Positions 8,460-17,151 of a DNA stretch of 64,000 bases are shown here, in pieces. The translations under genes were made by a program, and so were the position numbers. This DNA comes from Oceanospirillum sp047518265 (lineage in GTDB: Bacteria; Pseudomonadota; Gammaproteobacteria; Pseudomonadales; Halomonadaceae). Below the pieces are notes generated by a model. The model ran no database searches and was not told where the DNA came from. It was given only the letters and a program-made list of their open reading frames with translations. Each line of letters begins with the position of its first letter. Position 1 is the first letter of the stretch. The stretch lies in NCBI GenBank assembly GCA_047518265.1, contig JAKZRG010000010.1:62001-126000 (forward strand). Reading direction: 5' to 3'.

Positions 8460-8750
8460 ATGAATGACGACATATTCAACAAACTGCTGGAAAGCGTAAA
8501 AGAAGTCGATAGCATAATCCAAGGCACAGCTTCCCCTTCTAGAGCGACTGAATTTGCAGAACCAGAAGTTAAAGCAATACGAGCAAAGACAGGTCTAAGC
8601 CAAAGCCGCTTTGCCCATCTAATGGGAGTAAGTAAACGTACCTTAGAGAACTGGGAGCAAGGTCGACGACATCCAACGGGGCCAGCCCGTGCATTACTAA
8701 AAATTATGGATGCAGATCCGGATTATGCATTAAAAGCCCTTCACAATTGA
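8460..8750 (+). CDS. NadS-like XRE-family HTH protein (orphan antitoxin-type regulator)
   Basis: 96 residues from ATG at 8460, chosen over an upstream in-frame GTG because AAAGGTGG sits 5 bp before it. The helix-turn-helix spans about residues 45-70 (VKAIRAKTGLSQSRFAHLMG, then SKRTLENWEQGRRHPTGPAR). The layout of an ESVKE-type start, the SRATEF stretch, an XRE helix-turn-helix and a C-terminal ALH matches NadS-type antitoxin or regulator proteins, which usually sit behind a RelE-like toxin gene. No toxin ORF is present: the CRISPR array occupies that place. A truncated CRISPR repeat ends 22 bp before the start codon and an isolated repeat follows the stop codon, so the gene is bracketed by repeats. 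It could autoregulate the region; the target is unknown. Confidence 0.85.
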   Translation: MNDDIFNKLLESVKEVDSIIQGTASPSRATEFAEPEVKAIRAKTGLSQSRFAHLMGVSKRTLENWEQGRRHPTGPARALLKIMDADPDYALKALHN

Positions 8751-8795
8751 AAACATAATCAATGCTCTAAGCATGAAAGTTTAAAATTCACAAAT

Positions 8796-8819
8796 AAAAC
8801 CTGAGCCGTTAAGGCTATT
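8796..8819. repeat. Solitary partial CRISPR repeat downstream of the HTH gene
   Basis: A 24-bp stretch from AAAACCTGAGCC to GGCTATT is identical to the core of array repeat 6, including its GTTAAGG variant. It lacks the GTGCAC start and GAGAC end. It lies 46 bp after the HTH stop codon and 359 bp beyond the end of the array. Confidence 0.85.
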
Positions 8820-8827
8820 AAGGAAGG

Positions 8828-8854
8828 TATCAGGCTCTAAAGTAGAGCCTGATA
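8828..8854. terminator. Bidirectional terminator-like hairpin between the HTH gene and nhaC
   Basis: TATCAGGCTCTA and TAGAGCCTGATA form a perfect 12-bp stem with a 3-nt loop between two convergent genes. The flanking T-tract is short, so a bidirectional role is inferred from position and symmetry. Confidence 0.65.
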
Positions 8855-8869
8855 TTTATAAAGGAAGGA

Positions 8870-10225
8870 TTAAGCAAGTACTAGGAACAATACACTCGCG
8901 ACACCTGCGGCAACCAGTGCATAAGGTAGCTGAGTCAGTGCATGTTGCATGGCGGTACAGCCACTGCCTTGGGCAGATAAGACGGTAGAATCCCCATAGA
9001 AACAAGCATGGCTACCAAAGGCGGCGGCTGACATTAGGGCGCCTAATACCAGTGGCATATCGGCTTCCATTGAGATTGCCAGTGGTACAACAATTGGTAG
9101 TGCGACCGCTAACATGCCCCAGAAGGTGCCTGTGGCAAAGGCGATCAAGGACATCACTAGGAAGACCATTACGGGCAGTAGATTTGGTGTCATCAGAGGT
9201 TTTACTGAGTCGATAACGTACATCGTAAGACCCAGTGAGTCGTTAACATCCTTCAGCATAAAGCTGGCAACCACGGTTCCCAAGGGTACTAACATGGATT
9301 TAAAACCATCCATCATGGTGTCGAAGGTTTCGTTAAACGATAACAGGCGCTGGCTCAGATAAAGACAGATGGTAATCCCCAGTGAAACCAATACCCCCAT
9401 CAGAATATCCACACCAAAATACCAGGTGAAAAAGATCAAAGATGCCAGTGGGATAAAGAAGTTCATTAGGTGGGGTTTTGTTCGGGCGGCACACAGACTT
9501 TCACCACCGGTCAGGTCGATCTCTTCTGCGCCTTCAGGGATAACCTCACCACCTCGTGCCCGCATCTCTGCTTTTTTCATTGGGCCTAATAATGGGAACT
9601 TACCCATAGCCACCAAGGGTACGATAATGGCCGCGACCCATGCGTAAAACATATAGGGAATGGCTTCGATATAAACCATCAATCCCTCGCCCGGTGCAGC
9701 AACACCGTTATCTTCCAACAGGCCAGAAAAGAAGATCGCCCAAGTGGAAAATGGCACCAGCACACAGATAGGCGCGGCAGTGGAGTCCACTATATAAGCC
9801 AGCATCTCCCGAGAGACTTTAAACTTATCCGTTACCTTTTTCATGGATGAGCTAATAGCCAAAGCATTTAGGTAATCATCAATAAAGATAATCAAGCCCA
9901 AAAGCCAAGTCACCACCAGACTGCTGCGCTGGGATTTCACAAAGCGGGTCATAAACTCACTGAATGAAACCGCACTACCGGTTCTAACCAGTAACGCAAT
10001 TAGACTGCCAAAAAAACCACAGACCAGAATAATCCAGCCGATAACATCGTCAGCCATAACCTTTAGGGCGATGCTGGCAAATTCACCGATAGCCTCTGTC
10101 GGTGAAACAATTAATAGACCGGCGATTACGCCTGCTAATAGGGACTCGATTGTGCGATGAGTAATAAGCGCCACAGCCAACACGATCAGTGTCGGAATCA
10201 GCGCAATAGCTCCATAAGATTCCAT
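8870..10225 (-). CDS. nhaC: NhaC-family Na+/H+ antiporter (or related amino-compound/H+ exchanger)
   Basis: 451 residues with about 10-12 hydrophobic segments, an integral inner-membrane protein. Family landmarks: LIIFIDDYLNALAISSSMKK (paired acidic residues in a membrane helix), IVDSTAAPICVLVPFSTWAI and ATGTFWGMLAVALPIVVPLA, plus a late FGSHACFYGDSTVLSAQG motif typical of NhaC proteins. The hydrophilic stretch at about residues 218-250 is cytoplasmic or a loop. The start ATG at 10225 has AAGG 8 bp upstream. NhaC relatives exchange Na+ for H+; some act on organic substrates. Here it sits between aminotransferase and aldehyde dehydrogenase genes, so a role in uptake or ion balance during amine use is possible. 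Confidence 0.88.
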   Translation of the reverse strand: MESYGAIALIPTLIVLAVALITHRTIESLLAGVIAGLLIVSPTEAIGEFASIALKVMADDVIGWIILVCGFFGSLIALLVRTGSAVSFSEFMTRFVKSQRSSLVVTWLLGLIIFIDDYLNALAISSSMKKVTDKFKVSREMLAYIVDSTAAPICVLVPFSTWAIFFSGLLEDNGVAAPGEGLMVYIEAIPYMFYAWVAAIIVPLVAMGKFPLLGPMKKAEMRARGGEVIPEGAEEIDLTGGESLCAARTKPHLMNFFIPLASLIFFTWYFGVDILMGVLVSLGITICLYLSQRLLSFNETFDTMMDGFKSMLVPLGTVVASFMLKDVNDSLGLTMYVIDSVKPLMTPNLLPVMVFLVMSLIAFATGTFWGMLAVALPIVVPLAISMEADMPLVLGALMSAAAFGSHACFYGDSTVLSAQGSGCTAMQHALTQLPYALVAAGVASVLFLVLA

Positions 10226-10526
10226 AACGGTACCTTCATTAAGAATTATTATTAGTGAATGGGAAAATCGTCAAAATCTAGATTAGAGCTAAGAGGGGGA
10301 GAGAAAATATATACCAAAAGGAATACGGTTCGCGTTGTACTGTCTAGAGCATCCTTTTTTGTTACTTGTAAAAATCAATACCTCCTGCGTCTTATTTTAG
10401 TCTTAAGAACTGGCTTATTTTTTTACACCTGTCTCATTTTTGAACACTGCCCTCTCACACCTCCCTGCAACAAGAATGCAAATAAAAATCATATAATTCA
10501 ATCAGTTAAATGCAAAACACATTCAA

Positions 10527-10541
10527 TGGCATAGCCTTTGC
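10527..10541 (+). promoter_or_regulatory. Sigma-54-type (-24/-12) promoter for the aldehyde dehydrogenase gene
   Basis: TGGCATAGCCTTTGC has GG and GC at the correct 10-bp spacing and keeps TGGCA and TTGC of the TGGCACG-N4-TTGC consensus. Transcription would begin near 10553, about 77 bp before the start codon. Sigma-54 promoters need an enhancer-binding activator; none is in the window. The rest of the 10226-10629 gap (AT-rich, gene-free) must also carry the divergent nhaC promoter. Confidence 0.55.
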
Positions 10542-10629
10542 GATATCGGTTATGAGCTATCCCAAATACTTTCTGTGTACTTAAGCTAAAAATAGCTACA
10601 TATCCAAACAACAATAAAAAGGTTTATTT

Positions 10630-12135
10630 ATGAGCGTATTAGAATCACAAGCTTCCGCCTCAAACGAAGCCTTAGCGTTTATCCAACGTGAACATAAGTT
10701 TCTGATCGGTGATCAATGGTTAACCGCTGAAGATGGTCGCACCATCCCTGTTTACAACCCGGCCAACGGCGAACAAATCACCAGTGTGCCCAGCGGCGCT
10801 AAAGCCGATGTCGACCGTGCGGTTGCCATGGCTCGTCAAACCTTTGATGATTCCGACTGGAGTCGAATAAAGCCCGTGGATCGTCAAAAACTGCTGTGGG
10901 ATTTTGCTGATCTTATTGAGAAGAAGGCCGGTCTATTAGCCGAAATTGAGTCCATTGATAACGGTAAAAGTGTTGTTATTGCTGAGCACGTAGATATCCG
11001 TTTAGCTGTAGATTTCTTACGCTATATGGCAGGTTTTGCCACCAAGATTGAAGGCCGCAGCGTTGATGTTTCTGTACCCTTTATGCCAGATGCCCAGTTC
11101 CACGGTTATACTCGCCGCGAGGCTGTAGGTGTTGTTGGCGCCATCGTAGCCTGGAACTTTCCTCTGTTATTAGCCTGCTGGAAACTGGGCCCGGCATTAG
11201 CCACAGGTTGCACTGTGGTACTAAAACCAGCCGATGAAACCCCGCTAACCGCTCTGATGTTAGGCGAGCTGGCTTTAGAAGCCGGTTATCCGCCAGGCGT
11301 ATTAAATGTTGTAACCGGTGTTGGTAGCGAAGCCGGTGCGGCACTGTCTCACCACCCAGACGTTGATAAGCTGACCTTTACCGGCTCCACAGAAGTGGGC
11401 AAACTGATTGGTAAAGCTGCGATTGATACCATGACCCGTGTCACTCTGGAACTGGGTGGTAAATCCCCAACGATTGTTCTGGATGATGCGGATGTTCAAA
11501 CTGCCGCACAAGGCGCCGCTAATGCGATCTTCTTCAACCAAGGCCAGGTATGTTGTGCCGGTTCCCGCTTATACGTACAGAAGAAGCACTTTGATAATGT
11601 CGTTGCGGATATTTCCAGTATCGCAGCGGGCATGACTCTGGGATCGGGCTTAAATCCAGATGCTCAAATGGGGCCTCTGGTATCCGCCAAACAGCAAAAA
11701 CGTGTTTGCGATTATATTGAGCAAGGCCGTCAAAGTGGCGCAACAATTACCACAGGTGGTCTGGCCGTTAATAGCCCGGGGTTTTATGTCCAACCCACAG
11801 TAATGGTGGATGTGGATCATAACGCCAGTGTGGTTCAGGAAGAGATTTTTGGCCCTGTTCTAGTGGCGATGCCATTCGATGATATTGAAGATGCTATCCG
11901 CATAGCTAACGACAGCCAATACGGTTTGGGTGCCAGTATCTGGTCTAATAACCTATCTGCCGTACACCGCATGGTGCCACGTATTAAGTCCGGCTCTATT
12001 TGGGTGAACTGCCATACCGCCCTTGATCCAGCACTACCGTTTGGTGGTTTTAAACAATCCGGCTTGGGGCGCGAGATGGGCTCGGATGTGATCGAGCACT
12101 ATACAGAAGTGAAATCAGTATTGATGAGTATTTAA
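10630..12135 (+). CDS. NAD(P)-dependent aldehyde dehydrogenase (phenylacetaldehyde/betaine-aldehyde type)
   Basis: 501 residues, the usual length. Visible: VVGAIVAWNFPLLLACWKLG (catalytic Asn in WNFP), VVLKPADETPLTA (cofactor Lys), FTGSTEVGK (Rossmann turn), LELGGKSP (general-base Glu), NQGQVCCAGSR (catalytic Cys), EEIFGPVL and PFGGFKQSGLGREMG. It oxidises an aldehyde to the acid with NAD(P)+ in the cytoplasm. An AAAAAGG Shine-Dalgarno lies 8 bp before ATG 10630. Given the nearby aminotransferase it probably oxidises the amino- or semialdehyde product. The specific substrate cannot be read from sequence. The upstream sigma-54-like promoter suggests control by nitrogen status or inducer. Confidence 0.92.
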   Translation: MSVLESQASASNEALAFIQREHKFLIGDQWLTAEDGRTIPVYNPANGEQITSVPSGAKADVDRAVAMARQTFDDSDWSRIKPVDRQKLLWDFADLIEKKAGLLAEIESIDNGKSVVIAEHVDIRLAVDFLRYMAGFATKIEGRSVDVSVPFMPDAQFHGYTRREAVGVVGAIVAWNFPLLLACWKLGPALATGCTVVLKPADETPLTALMLGELALEAGYPPGVLNVVTGVGSEAGAALSHHPDVDKLTFTGSTEVGKLIGKAAIDTMTRVTLELGGKSPTIVLDDADVQTAAQGAANAIFFNQGQVCCAGSRLYVQKKHFDNVVADISSIAAGMTLGSGLNPDAQMGPLVSAKQQKRVCDYIEQGRQSGATITTGGLAVNSPGFYVQPTVMVDVDHNASVVQEEIFGPVLVAMPFDDIEDAIRIANDSQYGLGASIWSNNLSAVHRMVPRIKSGSIWVNCHTALDPALPFGGFKQSGLGREMGSDVIEHYTEVKSVLMSI

Positions 12136-12175
12136 TCCCCAATACTTTTTGATAAACACACCTTGTAATAAACAC

Positions 12176-12200
12176 AAAAGGGCCATAATTGGCCCTTTTT
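12176..12200 (+). terminator. Rho-independent terminator after aldehyde dehydrogenase
   Basis: AAAAGGGCCA (12176-12185) and TGGCCCTTTT (12190-12199) form a 10-bp stem with a 4-nt loop and a T-run. The symmetry lets it also serve the convergent solute-binding gene that ends at 12270. Confidence 0.85.
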
Positions 12201-12269
12201 ATCCCTTCTGCTACTTTATTCTGGCTCTCTCTTTTTAACAACGTCCCTTTTAAAAGAAGCAGTTAATGA

Positions 12270-13001
12270 TTAATTTGCCTGAGCCATAATGCGCTCAAAG
12301 CTACCATCCATTTTCATATCCGCTAAAGCCTGAGAAAAAACCTGAGCATATTTACTGCCCTTCAGTGTATTTTGAAAAGCAAAGAAAACCTTCTGTTGTG
12401 ACAGCGGCGATTGAGGATCATAAGCAATATCCTTAGCACCACTGAGTTTTAAAGCTTTTAACCCCGACTTTTCTTCTGCCAAAAAAACATCCAATCGACC
12501 AAATTCCAGCTTTCTCATATTGCTCACATCATTGTTAGCATAAAGATAATTCGCGCTAATATTGATCAGATCATCTGAGTAAGCATAACCCTGAGTCAAT
12601 CCAACCTTCATACCTCTCAATTCAGCCAGCGTTTTAGGCAAGGGATAACCCTTTCGAACAAAAGCAAAATCTTGTTTAAGGTAGATATGATCACTACGAT
12701 TCACCGGCTTATTTACCATCACATCCAGTGCCGGAAAAAAACCATCTACCCGATTACTATGAAAAAATACAAGAGTTCTTCTAGCAGGAAGGATCGATAA
12801 TTTAATCGTATAGGGAATACGCGTTTCTATCTCTCGTACCAAGTCCACAAAAACACCACTATTTTTATCATCTACCATTAGGGGAATAGGAAAACTACTG
12901 AGATGAATCTCATTGGCCCACCCCCTCTGCCCAAAGGCAGATAAACTTAAAAACAGTACAACGGCTACAACACATTTGGAATACCAGCTTTTTTGTAACA
13001 T
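12270..13001 (-). CDS. Periplasmic solute-binding protein (bacterial extracellular family 3 type)
   Basis: 243 residues. A signal peptide is visible (KCVVAVVLFLSLSAF core, likely cut after GWA at about residue 30). The mature part resembles the two-lobed family 3 fold: GVFVDLVREIETR near the start, then the second-lobe strand LRGMKVGLTQGYAYSDDL and a closing SQALADMKMDGSFERIMAQ. No permease or ATPase partner adjoins it, so it may be an orphan binding or sensing protein; such stand-alone proteins are common in marine Gammaproteobacteria. The ligand is unknown. The gene is probably monocistronic; the upstream gap 13002-13390 would hold its promoter. Confidence 0.8.
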   Translation of the reverse strand: MLQKSWYSKCVVAVVLFLSLSAFGQRGWANEIHLSSFPIPLMVDDKNSGVFVDLVREIETRIPYTIKLSILPARRTLVFFHSNRVDGFFPALDVMVNKPVNRSDHIYLKQDFAFVRKGYPLPKTLAELRGMKVGLTQGYAYSDDLINISANYLYANNDVSNMRKLEFGRLDVFLAEEKSGLKALKLSGAKDIAYDPQSPLSQQKVFFAFQNTLKGSKYAQVFSQALADMKMDGSFERIMAQAN

Positions 13002-13243
13002 AGCTGTTCAACCCCTTCTACAACACGGATTGATAACATCCCTAGAAATAAGCGATCCTCTTTAAGCAGGACATATCCAAGTCCTCAATTATGAAAAATA
13101 GGCTTAATGCTACCAACTGAAAACAGTGCCAAAAATGTTACTAACACTAAGCCAGCTTAATCATGCTTATAGAATACAAGATAAAGAAAAATGGAAACCA
13201 TGGGATAGATCAAGTTAGAAGGGGCTTTATACTAGCATTTAGT

Positions 13244-13274
13244 CTATTGATAGCGCCTTTTGCTATATCAATAG
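13244..13274. promoter_or_regulatory. Inverted repeat in the 13,002-13,390 gap
   Basis: CTATTGATA (13244-13252) pairs with TATCAATAG (13266-13274) around a 13-nt centre. It lies about 245-275 bp upstream of the solute-binding gene start. It could be an operator or a short hairpin RNA; apart from this and the terminator at 13319-13347 nothing else is recognisable in the gap. Confidence 0.3.
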
Positions 13275-13318
13275 ATAATTCTCTCTAGAAAAAGACTAAG
13301 CTTCGTGCGATCCAGCAG

Positions 13319-13347
13319 AAAAAAGTCCTTAGCTAGCAATCGCTAAG
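13319..13347 (-). terminator. Rho-independent terminator for the Sel1-repeat gene
   Basis: Read on the minus strand, CTTAGC and GCTAAG form a 6-bp stem (13347-13342 and 13333-13328) and are followed by GGAC and six T residues. It lies 44 bp downstream of the Sel1 gene. Confidence 0.6.
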
Positions 13348-13390
13348 ATAGAGCAAATAGAAAAGAAGCTAGATCCAAAATGGAGACAGC

Positions 13391-14530
13391 CTAAATCATT
13401 AGGCTTTCTTCATCGGACAGCTCAGGTAATGTAAGCTTTTCTTTAGGCTGGCGCTTTTCTTTTAGCCCACGATGCAGCTCTGCTGCTTGCTGCTGTGCTC
13501 TGGCAAGCTGCTTAGCCGTTAAACGTGGTGCCAATTTGTCTCGGATATTAGCGGACTTTTTATTGCCAGATGTCGCAGCCAGAGAGAACCAGACATAGGC
13601 TTCTGTTAAATCACGAGGAATAACAGCCCCCTTTACCAAGGCTGCGCCTAGGCTCATTTGTGCAATACTGGAGCCTTTCTCTGCCGCTTGGGTTAACCAA
13701 TAACGAGCCTTATTGCCATTCACAGGTACCAGCTCACCTTTTAAGTAAATGGCCCCTAAACTCAGTTGCGCCAAGCTGCTGTTATTATCTGCCGCCTGTT
13801 TAAGCCAGTGGATAGCCTTATGACCATCCTGCTTTAAACCATAGCTACCTTTACGATAGAGGTTAGCTAGCGCGATCTGTGATAATACATGATTATTCTC
13901 TGCGGTACGTTGCAGTATATTGATACCACGCTTATGCTCGGATGCTGTTTTTTTAGGCTTTAGAAAGAGTGTGGCTAAGTTATAGCCCGCCAGCTTATTA
14001 CCCTGAGCATAAGCTTTTCGAAACCAAGTCGCCGCTTGGGTCAGATCCTTTTCGACTCCCATTCCTTTTGCATAATGAGTACCTAATGCCACCTGAGCGA
14101 CCGGTAAAGCCTGATCTGCTGAGAGCTTAAACCATTGATTCGCGCTCTTTAAACTGGCTTTACCCGACTTACTTTTAATCACGCCTTTTTTGTATAAATA
14201 GCCCAGAGTAAATTGTGCAACACGCTGACCTTTATTGGCCGCTTTGCGAATATTTTTTAAACCTCTGGATTGATTAACCTGAGTCCCCTGGCCTTTTATC
14301 TGAGAAACACCCAGCAAAAACAACGCATCAGCATGACCTTGTTGCGCTGCTTTTTGATACCAGATGATAGCCGATGAAAAATCCTGATTTTTTCCATACT
14401 CACGAGCTAATTCAAGCTGAGCTTCAACATCACCTTTTTGTGCCTTTTGCTGTAAATGCTGCAAAACATCATTGGCATAAAGAGGAAGGCTGAACATTAA
14501 AGTCAGAATAAGTGCAAACAGACGATTCAT
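13391..14530 (-). CDS. Secreted or periplasmic Sel1-repeat (TPR-like) protein
   Basis: 379 residues with a clear signal peptide (MNRLFALILTLMFSLPLYAN). About eight Sel1-type helical repeats of 34-38 residues follow (pattern A-x-x-x-L-G-x-x-Y-x-x-G...A-x-x-W-x-x-K-A-A-x-x-G), up to about residue 330, then a charged tail. Sel1 repeats scaffold protein-protein contacts and in secretion systems often act as adaptors or assembly factors in the envelope. It is the last gene of the minus-strand series and is separated from the adaptor gene by a hairpin, so it may be transcribed separately. A link to export of the giant protein is inferred from position only. Confidence 0.88.
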   Translation of the reverse strand: MNRLFALILTLMFSLPLYANDVLQHLQQKAQKGDVEAQLELAREYGKNQDFSSAIIWYQKAAQQGHADALFLLGVSQIKGQGTQVNQSRGLKNIRKAANKGQRVAQFTLGYLYKKGVIKSKSGKASLKSANQWFKLSADQALPVAQVALGTHYAKGMGVEKDLTQAATWFRKAYAQGNKLAGYNLATLFLKPKKTASEHKRGINILQRTAENNHVLSQIALANLYRKGSYGLKQDGHKAIHWLKQAADNNSSLAQLSLGAIYLKGELVPVNGNKARYWLTQAAEKGSSIAQMSLGAALVKGAVIPRDLTEAYVWFSLAATSGNKKSANIRDKLAPRLTAKQLARAQQQAAELHRGLKEKRQPKEKLTLPELSDEESLMI

Positions 14531-14702
14531 ATCCAGTCCTAGAAAAATAGCATCAGGCGATAAAAACCTGGGTACATAGTTTGGCCCATAGAAACAACCT
14601 ACGGAAAGTATTAGATCTTAGGTAAAAAGATTCGTTCACCCTAATCTAAAATCAAAACAATCACTCAGGGAATACTTGAGGTTATCCATACCAACAAAAG
14701 TA

Positions 14703-14741
14703 CCTTCATACTCTCTGGCCTGCAGCCAAAGTGTATGAAGG
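14703..14741 (-). terminator. Terminator-like hairpin after the export operon
   Basis: CCTTCATAC (14703-14711) pairs with GTATGAAGG (14733-14741), with an inner TGGC/GCCA stem. Read on the minus strand it is followed by TACTTTTGTT, a moderate T-tract. It lies 70 bp past the adaptor stop codon, in the 14531-14811 gap that otherwise shows no gene. Confidence 0.55.
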
Positions 14742-14811
14742 CTTTTCGTAGAGAAAACTCTGTATGTTAACAGTAACTCTATAAAGATAAATTTTTTGTC
14801 GAAATAAGCCG

Positions 14812-15666
14812 TTACAGAATCAGGTTAGCCGCTATACCAGGACGTATTTTTTGCTTAGCATTATCGTATTCCACCTTAATCTGTAATAAGCCACTGGCCG
14901 GATCTATCTCAGGGGAGATAAAGATCACTTTACCTGTCACCTTAATACCATCCTTAATTTGTATACTCACGGTCTGATTGTTTGTCAGATTACTGGCAAC
15001 TGTCGGTTCTAGATTGGCGGTAAAGTACCCTCGGCTAAGATCAACTAATTTTAAAATAGGTTGATTCGCTTCAACACTTTCACCCAACTCTTTTACCATA
15101 CGAGTAATCACACCATTAAATGGCGCGCTTAGGGTACGATAATTCAAGCTAGTATGAGCCAACTGATAATCGATTTTTTCTACCTGTTCACGAGTAGTCA
15201 ACTGCGCTTCCATGGCAGAAGCGGAGAGATAGTCCAACTCTTTTTGCTGAAGCTCTTCTTCACTAACCGCCCCCCGATCAAAAAGGATTTGCATAGAGGT
15301 CAGCTGCTTTTTTAAAGCCACGGCTTTCTCTTTGGCTGCATTAACTTCCGCTTTGCTGCGCCATAGAATTAACTTACGCTCAGTATCCAAGGTTTCAGTC
15401 CGACTATAGAGCTGCACAAGATCTTGTCCTTTTTTGACCTTTTGCCCCTCCTTAATCTTGATGTACTGAATCTTACCCGAGACCGCAAATGCCAGCTCAG
15501 CACTTTTATAAGCCGATGTGACCCCAGGGTACTCCAAAGCAAAGCCAGTCCCCGAAACAAGCAAAAGAGTGGCTGTCGTGAGCAAACGGGCAAAATCACT
15601 CTGCCCGTATTTTTTCCAAATGCTTGGGTATCTATTTTTTTGCGTACGTTTTTGTATTAACTGCAT
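14812..15666 (-). CDS. HlyD/RND-type periplasmic adaptor (membrane fusion protein)
   Basis: 284 residues from ATG 15666, chosen because it lies 4 bp after the TolC stop with a CAGG element upstream; a longer frame would run into the TolC gene. An N-terminal hydrophobic segment (LLTTATLLLVSGTGFA) is a signal or anchor. Then come a lipoyl-type half motif (VSGKIQYIKIKEGQKVKKGQ), a helical hairpin at about residues 75-150, the second lipoyl half (SAPFNGVITRMVKELGESV) and a beta-barrel domain. Such adaptors bridge an inner-membrane partner to TolC. It is short for the family and has no pump gene beside it; the inner-membrane partners here would be the M50-HlyD and GAF-HlyD proteins. Confidence 0.88.
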   Translation of the reverse strand: MQLIQKRTQKNRYPSIWKKYGQSDFARLLTTATLLLVSGTGFALEYPGVTSAYKSAELAFAVSGKIQYIKIKEGQKVKKGQDLVQLYSRTETLDTERKLILWRSKAEVNAAKEKAVALKKQLTSMQILFDRGAVSEEELQQKELDYLSASAMEAQLTTREQVEKIDYQLAHTSLNYRTLSAPFNGVITRMVKELGESVEANQPILKLVDLSRGYFTANLEPTVASNLTNNQTVSIQIKDGIKVTGKVIFISPEIDPASGLLQIKVEYDNAKQKIRPGIAANLIL

Positions 15667-15670
15667 AAAA

Positions 15671-17134
15671 TTAAGCCTGGATATTGTCCAGTAATGCCCC
15701 TTGATGGAAATACAGGTCGTATTTTGCTTTCTGATAATCAAACAGTTTACGCACATAATTTTCCTGTGCCTCATTCACTGTATCACGACGACGAATAAGC
15801 TCCATATAAGAGATCTTACCCTGCTTAGCTTTATCTCTATCAATCTGCATCCGTTCCTGTTGTCCTTTTAGGATCTGTTGATACTGACCCAATTGACGAT
15901 AAAGCTGCTGCACAATTTCATAGGACTGACTGAGATCTACCGCCACCTGACGGTGTAAAACAGTTAAAGCGGTTTCCGCTTGCTGCTGCTTTAAAATAGC
16001 CGCTCGACGTTCACTACTGCCTTTATCTGAACCCAATGGCATAGAAAACTCTACACCGGCACTCCAAGTTCTGTATTTACCGTCAGCGGCATCTTCTAGA
16101 GATGAAGATTCATCCTTATCTAAACCATTTAATCCATAGCTGACAATAAGGTTTAAATCCGGTTTATTGGCATTATCTACCGACTTAAACTGAAGCTTTT
16201 CTTTTTCGACCTGTAGGCGAGCATTCACCACATCAGGACGCTCGCCCAAGGCTAGTGTCACCGCAGATTCCAGATCAAAATCAACCGCGCTGATCTCAGG
16301 TAACTGTTGGGTTTGAACGGCTAATGCTTCAGCCTTAGACGGTAATAAACGCTTAACACTATGCAACGCCATCAAATACTCTTGTTCTGCCACACTAAAC
16401 TCCGCATAGCGCAGGGCTAGGGCTGCTCGGATATCAATAGCATCGTATTCAGCGAGACGTCCTTGTTGAACCAAGGCTTCTGTGTCATCCAATAGCTTTT
16501 TCGCAGTTTTAACCGCCTCTTTTCGGGTGGCCATAATATGAGCATTTTTCTGGGCATCCAGATAAGCATGTACCGCTTCTCGGGCAATGCTACTTCTGCG
16601 ACTGTCCACATCATAATCCGCTCGACTGGAGTCTAAACGAGTCGATTCCTGAGCAAAGGTATTATTCTCGGTACCAAAGTTTTTCCATAATGGCTGGGTG
16701 ACATTGATGCCCAGATAAGAACTCACTTCCTGTCCACGCTCAGCCTGAGCCTGTAGGGAGTTATCCATGCGTTCAATGTTATAGCTCACTTCAAACTCGG
16801 TACCAAAACGAGCCTTCTTCTCCAGCGCTAAACGAATATTGTCATCAACGGATTCGTATTCATGTTTATTTAACCGCTGCAGCAGTTCTGAAGCGGTATT
16901 TTTAACAAAGGTATCCGTACGGGTTAGGGATGCATTAAAACGTGTATCAAACTCACCTTCACTGACTGTGATGGATTCACGGGCAATATCGGCGCCTAAT
17001 CTCTGATAAGCAATTTCATCGTTTAACGTTAGCACCTGAGTAACGTACTGCTCTAGCGGCATAACAGCTGCCATAGCACCAGAAGATAAGCTCAACATAA
17101 TTGAGCCTAAGCCCAGTGATAATTTTTTACGCAT
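15671..17134 (-). CDS. TolC-family outer-membrane channel protein
   Basis: 487 residues from ATG 17134, which has AGAGG 5 bp upstream and starts a proper signal peptide (MRKKLSLGLGSIMLSLSSG, cut near AMA); an in-frame ATG nine codons earlier lacks this. The body shows two related halves of long amphipathic helices with heptad character (for example QKNAHIMATRKEAVKTAKKL and a later ALTVLHRQVAVDLSQSYEIV) and short beta segments, as in outer-membrane efflux proteins. It would form the outer-membrane exit duct for the periplasmic adaptors encoded on either side. It lies in the same operon as the SecA-like gene (17 bp gap) and the adaptor (4 bp gap), so one transcript is likely. Confidence 0.9.
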   Translation of the reverse strand: MRKKLSLGLGSIMLSLSSGAMAAVMPLEQYVTQVLTLNDEIAYQRLGADIARESITVSEGEFDTRFNASLTRTDTFVKNTASELLQRLNKHEYESVDDNIRLALEKKARFGTEFEVSYNIERMDNSLQAQAERGQEVSSYLGINVTQPLWKNFGTENNTFAQESTRLDSSRADYDVDSRRSSIAREAVHAYLDAQKNAHIMATRKEAVKTAKKLLDDTEALVQQGRLAEYDAIDIRAALALRYAEFSVAEQEYLMALHSVKRLLPSKAEALAVQTQQLPEISAVDFDLESAVTLALGERPDVVNARLQVEKEKLQFKSVDNANKPDLNLIVSYGLNGLDKDESSSLEDAADGKYRTWSAGVEFSMPLGSDKGSSERRAAILKQQQAETALTVLHRQVAVDLSQSYEIVQQLYRQLGQYQQILKGQQERMQIDRDKAKQGKISYMELIRRRDTVNEAQENYVRKLFDYQKAKYDLYFHQGALLDNIQA

Positions 17135-17151
17135 AGAGACCTCTATAATCC

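Noticed and set aside
8180..8527. Minus-strand ORF of 115 codons with a repeating QVLVH phrase
   Set aside because: It is simply the CRISPR repeats read in one frame; the array structure with unique spacers explains it.
10259..10534. Plus-strand ORF of 91 codons in the nhaC/aldehyde dehydrogenase gap
   Set aside because: No ribosome site and no recognisable domain; its end overlaps the sigma-54-like promoter.
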